NCBI GenBank assembly: GCA_026713505.1 | Contig: JAPOOH010000340.1 | Location: 1-7,552 of the forward strand | DNA: 7,552 nucleotides | Reading direction: 5' to 3' | DNA from: Chloroflexota bacterium | Lineage (GTDB): Bacteria > Chloroflexota > Dehalococcoidia > Lucifugimonadales > Australimonadaceae | Part shown: positions 3,830-7,552 of the stretch, piece by piece | Numbering within the stretch: the first letter of the stretch is position 1 | Layout: every line of letters begins with the position of its first letter | Made by a program: the position numbers and the translations under genes | Notes under the pieces: model-generated | Told to the model about the DNA's origin: nothing | Database searches by the model: none | The model's input: only the letters and a program-made list of their open reading frames with translations

Positions 3830-6442
3830 TTGGAATCACGCCTCTCCACATCGTTTCTCGCGCTATGTGCAGGGTCAGTAGTCCTGCTATCCGCATGTAC
3901 CGGCACACAAGCAGCGCCTCAGCATATCGATCCAAGGCCGACCCCAACGCCCATCATCGCGCCTACACCGGGCTCCTCACTCGAAGGCACTCGCATTCCA
4001 GCTGACCCCACCCCAACTCCTACGCCGACATCCACTCCCACGCCGACATCCACTCCCACGCCGACCCTATCGCCATCCTCCACACCGACTCCAACCCCAA
4101 CGTCCACGTCCACGCCGACACCGTCACCATCCCCCACACCGATTCCCCCTCCAACCCCAACCCCAACGGCCACGTCCACGCCAACACCCACGGCCCCGCC
4201 AACGCCCGCGAGCACCTCTACTCCCACCCCCACGCCGACCAATACCCCTACCGCGACAGCCACCCCAACGATTGCAGTCGAATTCGACTCCGACCCTCCC
4301 CTGGAGCGAGCTACGCCTACAGCGGTACACAACCCAACGGCAACCCGTACGCCTACTCCGACTCCGACGGCGTCACCTACTCCAACACCAACCCCGAGCG
4401 CCCCGCCTCCGGCAACGCCTCGCAAGGCCATAGGGGCAGGTACGCTCCATACTTGTGTCCTGCTTCCAACCGGCAGACCCGTCTGCTGGGGCAATGCCGA
4501 CTACGGTCAAACGTCTCCTCCTTCGGAGGCGACCTTCAGTACGCTCAGCTTGGGCGGGACGCATACCTGCGGTCTCCAGACCGACGGCTCGCCGGTCTGT
4601 TGGGGCGAGAACGGCGACGGCCAGGCGTCTCCCCCATCCGGAAGGAACTTCACCATGATCAGCGCGGGGTCCGTCCACACGTGCGCGCTGGACGGCGATG
4701 GCGCGCCTGTCTGCTGGGGTGACGACAACAAGAATCAATCGTCGCCGCCGCCGGACTCGCGGTTCGTGACAGTCACTGCAGGGGACACTCACACGTGTGC
4801 GCTTCAAGCTGACGGCACGGCCGTCTGTTGGGGAGGCTTGGACAACGACCTGGGCCAGGTATCGCCGCCCGACGACACGAAGTTCACAACTATCGATGCC
4901 GGTTCCTTGCACACATGCGGCATTCAACCGGATGGTTCCATAGCGTGCTGGGGCTGGGACAGGGACGGTCAGGTTTCCGGCGCGCCGACGGACAAGGCGT
5001 TCGCTGCGGTCTCGGGTGGGCGCAGGCATACCTGCGCGTTGACCGCGGCCGGGGTCCCTGTCTGCTGGGGCGACGATGGTCTCGGGCAGTCATCGGCGCC
5101 GGAAGACGAGACATTCGTGGCGATTGAGGCGGGGCACTCACACAACTGCGGCCTGCAAGCGGACGGTAAACCCGTATGTTGGGGTGACGACGGACACGGT
5201 CAAGCATCGCCGCCCTCGCTGGAGCCCACCGCCACACCGACTCCAACACCGACACCTACCCCCTCTCCCACGCCTACTCCCTCTCCGACACCTACACCGA
5301 CCCCAACGCCTACGCCTACACCTACGGCCACCCCAACGCCTACACCTACGGCCACTCCAACGCCTACACCTACGGCCACTCCAACGCCTACACCTACGGC
5401 CACTCCAACACCGACACCTACCCCCTCTCCCACGCCTACTCCCACGGCCACTCCCACACCTACGCCCACCCCAACACCCACGCCTACACCTACGCCCACC
5501 CCAACACCGTCACCCACCCCCTCTCCCACGCCGATGCCAACTCCTGGTGAGGGCGTGTCGAACATTGCCGTAGGCGCTGGAGGCTCCAATTCGTGCCTGC
5601 TCGAACCAGACGGAACGCCTGTCTGTTGGGGTGACAACTCTTTTGGGCAGTCGATGCCGCCAGTGGACGCGAAGCTGACCTCGCTCAGCGTCGGGTCCAC
5701 ACATGCTTGCGGACTTACAACCGACGGGTCCGCCGTCTGCTGGGGGGAAAGCGAGTTCGATCGAACGACCCCTCCGGCTGGTAAGACCTTCACTGCTATC
5801 TCCGCAGGGTTCACTCACACCTGCGCGCTCGAGAGCGATGGCACGCCGGTCTGCTGGGGTGACGACGAGAAAGACCAGTCTTCACCCCCTGCCGACTCGA
5901 ACTTCGTGGCGATCAGTGCGGGTGACACTCACACCTGCGCGTTGCAGCCGGACGGCGCGGTCGTCTGTTGGGGAGGCGTCGACAATGACCTGGGCCAGTT
6001 GTCCCCGCCGGAGAACACCACGTTCACAGCGGTCGACGCCGGTTCCCTGCATACGTGTGGGGTCAAGTCGGACGGCTCCATAGCCTGCTGGGGCTGGGAC
6101 AGGAACGGCCAGGTATCTGGAGTGCCCTCGGACCAGACGTTCGCATCGGTCTCGTGTGGACGTCGGCATACCTGTGCGCTGACGACCGCGGGAGCAGCCG
6201 TCTGTTGGGGCGACGATGGACTCGGGCAGGCATCGCCTCCGGAGGACGAGACCTTCGTGGCTGTGGACGTGGGGCAAGTGCACGCGTGCGGTATGCGAGC
6301 GGACGGCACACCTGTCTGTTGGGGCGACGCGTCGGACGGCAAGCTGTCGCCGCCCGCGGAAGAGACCGGGGGAGCGATGAACGCTGCCCGGCGGTTGTTG
6401 CGATACCTGCTCAGTCCTATGATGCAGGACGACAGGAGGTGA
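3830..6442 (+). CDS. Secreted lipoprotein with two RCC1-like beta-propellers on Thr/Pro tethers
   Basis: An 870-residue predicted surface lipoprotein of unknown function. A type II signal peptide (residues 1-22) ends in the lipobox LSAC with Cys23 as lipid anchor. Residues 35-197 are a Thr/Pro-rich tether. Propeller 1 (about 200-463) and propeller 2 (about 576-843) each have seven blades of about 38 residues, separated by a second Thr/Pro linker (464-572). Every blade carries C-x9-C-W-G, usually as HTCAL..DG.pvCWG..GQ.SPP, so one disulfide per blade is likely outside the cell. The short blades resemble RCC1-type propellers such as BLIP-II. The two propellers align blade for blade at a constant 1140-bp offset, showing en bloc duplication. 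The tail (about 847-870) is basic and hydrophobic. The start is TTG at 3830 with a poor Shine-Dalgarno; no ATG or GTG fits before the signal peptide. The stop overlaps the next gene's ribosome site. Confidence 0.88.
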   Translation: MESRLSTSFLALCAGSVVLLSACTGTQAAPQHIDPRPTPTPIIAPTPGSSLEGTRIPADPTPTPTPTSTPTPTSTPTPTLSPSSTPTPTPTSTSTPTPSPSPTPIPPPTPTPTATSTPTPTAPPTPASTSTPTPTPTNTPTATATPTIAVEFDSDPPLERATPTAVHNPTATRTPTPTPTASPTPTPTPSAPPPATPRKAIGAGTLHTCVLLPTGRPVCWGNADYGQTSPPSEATFSTLSLGGTHTCGLQTDGSPVCWGENGDGQASPPSGRNFTMISAGSVHTCALDGDGAPVCWGDDNKNQSSPPPDSRFVTVTAGDTHTCALQADGTAVCWGGLDNDLGQVSPPDDTKFTTIDAGSLHTCGIQPDGSIACWGWDRDGQVSGAPTDKAFAAVSGGRRHTCALTAAGVPVCWGDDGLGQSSAPEDETFVAIEAGHSHNCGLQADGKPVCWGDDGHGQASPPSLEPTATPTPTPTPTPSPTPTPSPTPTPTPTPTPTPTATPTPTPTATPTPTPTATPTPTPTATPTPTPTPSPTPTPTATPTPTPTPTPTPTPTPTPTPSPTPSPTPMPTPGEGVSNIAVGAGGSNSCLLEPDGTPVCWGDNSFGQSMPPVDAKLTSLSVGSTHACGLTTDGSAVCWGESEFDRTTPPAGKTFTAISAGFTHTCALESDGTPVCWGDDEKDQSSPPADSNFVAISAGDTHTCALQPDGAVVCWGGVDNDLGQLSPPENTTFTAVDAGSLHTCGVKSDGSIACWGWDRNGQVSGVPSDQTFASVSCGRRHTCALTTAGAAVCWGDDGLGQASPPEDETFVAVDVGQVHACGMRADGTPVCWGDASDGKLSPPAEETGGAMNAARRLLRYLLSPMMQDDRR
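3932..4420 (+). repeat. Low-complexity Thr/Pro tether coding region
   Basis: It encodes residues 35-197 of the lipoprotein, mostly TPTP, STPTPT and TATP runs, broken by one less repetitive stretch near residues 145-160 (about IAVEFDSDPPLERA). DNA units such as the 18-bp unit at 4023-4040 recur immediately (4041-4058). This kind of extended, probably disordered or glycosylated spacer would hold the propellers away from the membrane. Runs of CCNAC codons make the complement an open Gly-Val frame, which is an artefact. Confidence 0.85.
4427..5218 (+). other. First seven-blade RCC1-like propeller domain
   Basis: Residues about 200-463 of the lipoprotein. Seven blades can be counted by their CWG triplets. 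Blade 4 has CWGGLDNDLGQ and blade 5 has CWGWDRDGQ, which act as landmarks for aligning with the second propeller. The blade cysteines are at C-x9-C spacing throughout. Seven is the usual number for RCC1-type propellers. Confidence 0.8.
5219..5545 (+). repeat. Second Thr/Pro linker coding region
   Basis: It encodes residues 464-572, almost pure TP/SP/TA-TP repeats, joining the two propellers. It is more regular than the N-terminal tether and contains a perfect minisatellite (5314-5409). Length is likely to vary between strains through slippage or recombination, always in frame because the units are multiples of three. Confidence 0.85.
5314..5409 (+). repeat. 24-bp tandem repeat, four copies
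   Basis: The units are 5314-5337, 5338-5361, 5362-5385 and 5386-5409. Each begins GCCTACACCTACGGCCAC and ends CCAAC. The last three are identical and the first differs at one base. Each unit encodes eight residues of the TPTPTATP type. Near-identity means recent expansion, since synonymous positions elsewhere in the linker have drifted. Confidence 0.9.
5555..6358 (+). other. Second seven-blade RCC1-like propeller domain (duplicate)
   Basis: Residues about 576-843. Blade order and lengths copy the first propeller exactly: the CWGGVDNDLGQ blade is again fourth and CWGWDRNGQ fifth, each 1140 bp after its partner. Blades 4-6 are the most similar between copies and blades 1-2 the least. Blade 6 begins with an additional cysteine, Cys776, where the first copy has glycine. 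The fold is inferred from the repeats. Confidence 0.8.
6434..6439 (+). promoter_or_regulatory. Shine-Dalgarno overlapping the lipoprotein stop
   Basis: AGGAGG supplies the last two Arg codons of the lipoprotein and runs into its TGA stop (6440-6442). It sits 6 nt before the hydrolase ATG at 6446. This is near-consensus and implies translation of the hydrolase from the same mRNA. Confidence 0.85.
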
Positions 6443-6445
6443 GAC

Positions 6446-7204
6446 ATGGCGCACCGCATCCTCTCGATACACGCGGGCTACGACGGCCCCAACGGATTCG
6501 TGGACGGCTACGTCGGCAGACCGGCGGATGGGGGACCGCACCCGGGGCTGGTGGTGGTATCCGGGATGGGCGGCCTCAACTGGTTCCAGCGCGAGATCAC
6601 GCGGACCTTTGCGCGCGCCGGGTTCGTCGCCCTCTCCCCTGACCTGTTCGACGGCGCGCTGCCGGAAGGACGGGCCACGCAACTGCACTACAAGAATTCG
6701 CTGGACGTGCAGCGGACGGTGGAGAACCTGAGTGCCGGCGCCGATTTCCTGCGCACGCTGCCGTGGACGGCGGACGACGCTCCGATCGGCATCGTAGGGT
6801 TCTGCCTCGGCGGCGGGCTCGTCCTGCTGTCGCTGGCGCGGACGAACACATTCGCCGCAGGCGTCGTTTACTACCACAGCCTCTTCCCGGACTCGGAGGA
6901 GCTCCGGGACATCCACGTCCCGATGATGTGCCACTACGGCACCCGCGACCACACGACGCCTATCGAGGAGATCGAGGCGTTCAGGGAATCGCTCGATCGG
7001 TACGAGAAGCAGTACGAGTTGTTCATGTACGAAGGCGTGGGGCATTCGTTCCTGAACCCGAACCAGGACTCGTCAGCGCAGCGCGCGGCGGCTGCGGCGG
7101 AGTCGCTGGAGCGGACCTTCGCCTTCTTCCGGAGGGAACTTGGCGCGCCCGCCGGCACGCAGGGATCAGCGGCCGGGCAGGACGACGCGCCGGGTGAGCC
7201 GTGA
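6446..7204 (+). CDS. Dienelactone hydrolase family protein (alpha/beta hydrolase)
   Basis: A 252-residue cytoplasmic alpha/beta hydrolase of the dienelactone hydrolase (carboxymethylenebutenolidase) family. The nucleophile elbow is GFCLGGG with Cys120, the Cys used by true DLH enzymes rather than Ser. The catalytic Asp is Asp168 in YGTRDHTTP and the His is His200 in GVGHSFLNP, so the triad is complete. The early strand LVVVSGMGGLN and the loop RTFARAGFVALSPDLFDG match the family. No signal peptide is seen. The last 25 or so residues are an Ala/Gly-rich tail. The start ATG at 6446 is fixed by a strong Shine-Dalgarno. It is coupled to the lipoprotein upstream and overlaps the transporter downstream by four bases. 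Substrate is unknown; the family contains many broad-specificity ester or lactone hydrolases besides the chlorocatechol pathway enzyme. Confidence 0.93.
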   Translation: MAHRILSIHAGYDGPNGFVDGYVGRPADGGPHPGLVVVSGMGGLNWFQREITRTFARAGFVALSPDLFDGALPEGRATQLHYKNSLDVQRTVENLSAGADFLRTLPWTADDAPIGIVGFCLGGGLVLLSLARTNTFAAGVVYYHSLFPDSEELRDIHVPMMCHYGTRDHTTPIEEIEAFRESLDRYEKQYELFMYEGVGHSFLNPNQDSSAQRAAAAAESLERTFAFFRRELGAPAGTQGSAAGQDDAPGEP

Positions 7205-7552
7205 GGCCATTCGGCGGCATCGTCGAATTCTTCGCGGCGTTGCGCTACAGGGACTTCCGTATCTTCTGGCTGGGACTCGTTGCCCAAGTCACCGGCCAGC
7301 AGATGACCATGGTCACCCTTGGATGGCTGGCGTTCGATCTCACACAGTCACCGCTGGCGCTGGGCTTCATCAACCTCGTGACCGCCGTGCCACGCATCAT
7401 CGTGAACATGGCGGGGGGTGTGCTCGCCGATCGGTTCGATCCACGGACGCTCATCACAGCGGCGCAGACGATCTCTCTCGTCATGCTCGTCACGGTCGCC
7501 GTGCTCGCGTTGACCGACCGGGCAGCGGTCTGGAACCTGGCGGTGGCGGCGC
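7201..7552 (+). CDS. MFS transporter, MFS_3/EntS-like, N-terminal part (cut by window edge)
   Basis: Major facilitator efflux protein; 117 codons are present and the frame stays open to the edge. The start is GTG at 7201, overlapping the hydrolase stop as GTGA. The opening ALRYRDFRIFWLGLVAQVTG (residues 13-32) is the typical MFS_3 N-terminus. It is followed by LGWLAFDLTQSPLALGFINL (40-59), then the loop 2-3 motif GGVLADRFDPR (72-82) with its conserved Asp77-Arg78. Hydrophobic stretches at about 21-45, 52-75 and 85-105 are the first transmembrane segments. MFS_3 members include enterobactin and macrolide exporters, so export of a small molecule is the best guess. Substrate cannot be told from the fragment. 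Confidence 0.9.
   Translation, partial: MRPFGGIVEFFAALRYRDFRIFWLGLVAQVTGQQMTMVTLGWLAFDLTQSPLALGFINLVTAVPRIIVNMAGGVLADRFDPRTLITAAQTISLVMLVTVAVLALTDRAAVWNLAVAA

Noticed and set aside
3492..3881. Plus-strand 129-residue open frame across the end of yebC and the following spacer
   Set aside because: Its first third overlaps yebC out of frame, and the rest has no recognisable motif or ribosome site.
3919..4494. Minus-strand 191-residue open frame rich in Gly-Val repeats
   Set aside because: It is the complement of the Thr/Pro codons of the tether. The repeat removes stop codons on the other strand, and there is no plausible start context or family match.
5219..5545. Regular short repeats that could suggest a CRISPR array
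   Set aside because: The repeats are contiguous with no unique spacers, and they encode an in-frame Thr/Pro linker.
5200..5814. Minus-strand 204-residue open frame with long GVGV runs, resembling an elastin-like protein
   Set aside because: It is likewise the complement of the second Thr/Pro linker. The flanking parts are antisense to propeller blades that are clearly coding on the plus strand.

Overview
The window is GC-rich bacterial chromosome, all of it readable as genes or short gene-flanking DNA. It suggests a member of the Chloroflexota (Dehalococcoidia or SAR202-like). The grounds are the high GC, the compact ribosomal-protein operons, an S12 with a 14-residue insertion as I recall from that phylum, and a Thr/Pro-rich lipoprotein of a style common there. 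This placement is inference; no rRNA or other taxonomic marker is present.

Layout. Positions 1-1423 are on the minus strand and read as a str operon, rpsL (S12) - rpsG (S7) - fusA (EF-G, cut by the window edge). A near-consensus promoter drives it from 1495-1523. From about 1560 everything is on the plus strand. A second translation operon diverges from the first: rpsP (S16) - khpA (KH-domain RNA-binding protein) - rimM (16S maturation factor), followed after 61 bp by a yebC/TACO1-family gene. The trmD and rplS genes that often follow rimM are not there. The 259-bp divergent intergenic region holds promoter signals for both directions and several inverted repeats. The 141-nt rpsL-rpsG spacer carries a strong hairpin abutting the rpsG Shine-Dalgarno sequence.

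After a 216-bp spacer with an AT-rich promoter-like island comes an apparently separate accessory operon. Its first gene encodes an 870-residue secreted lipoprotein made of a lipobox signal peptide, a long Thr/Pro tether, a seven-blade RCC1-like propeller, a second Thr/Pro linker, and a second seven-blade propeller that is an en bloc duplicate of the first. All 14 blades carry a C-x9-C-W-G pattern. Its stop codon overlaps the Shine-Dalgarno of a dienelactone hydrolase-family gene, whose stop overlaps the GTG start of an MFS_3-type efflux transporter that runs off the right edge.

How the genes work together. The first two thirds is ribosome production, assembly and elongation (S12, S7, EF-G, S16, KhpA, RimM, YebC). 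The last third is a tightly coupled surface-lipoprotein / hydrolase / transporter unit of unknown function. I found no mobile element, CRISPR array, tRNA or rRNA. The most unusual item is the duplicated cysteine-paired double-propeller lipoprotein and its operon.
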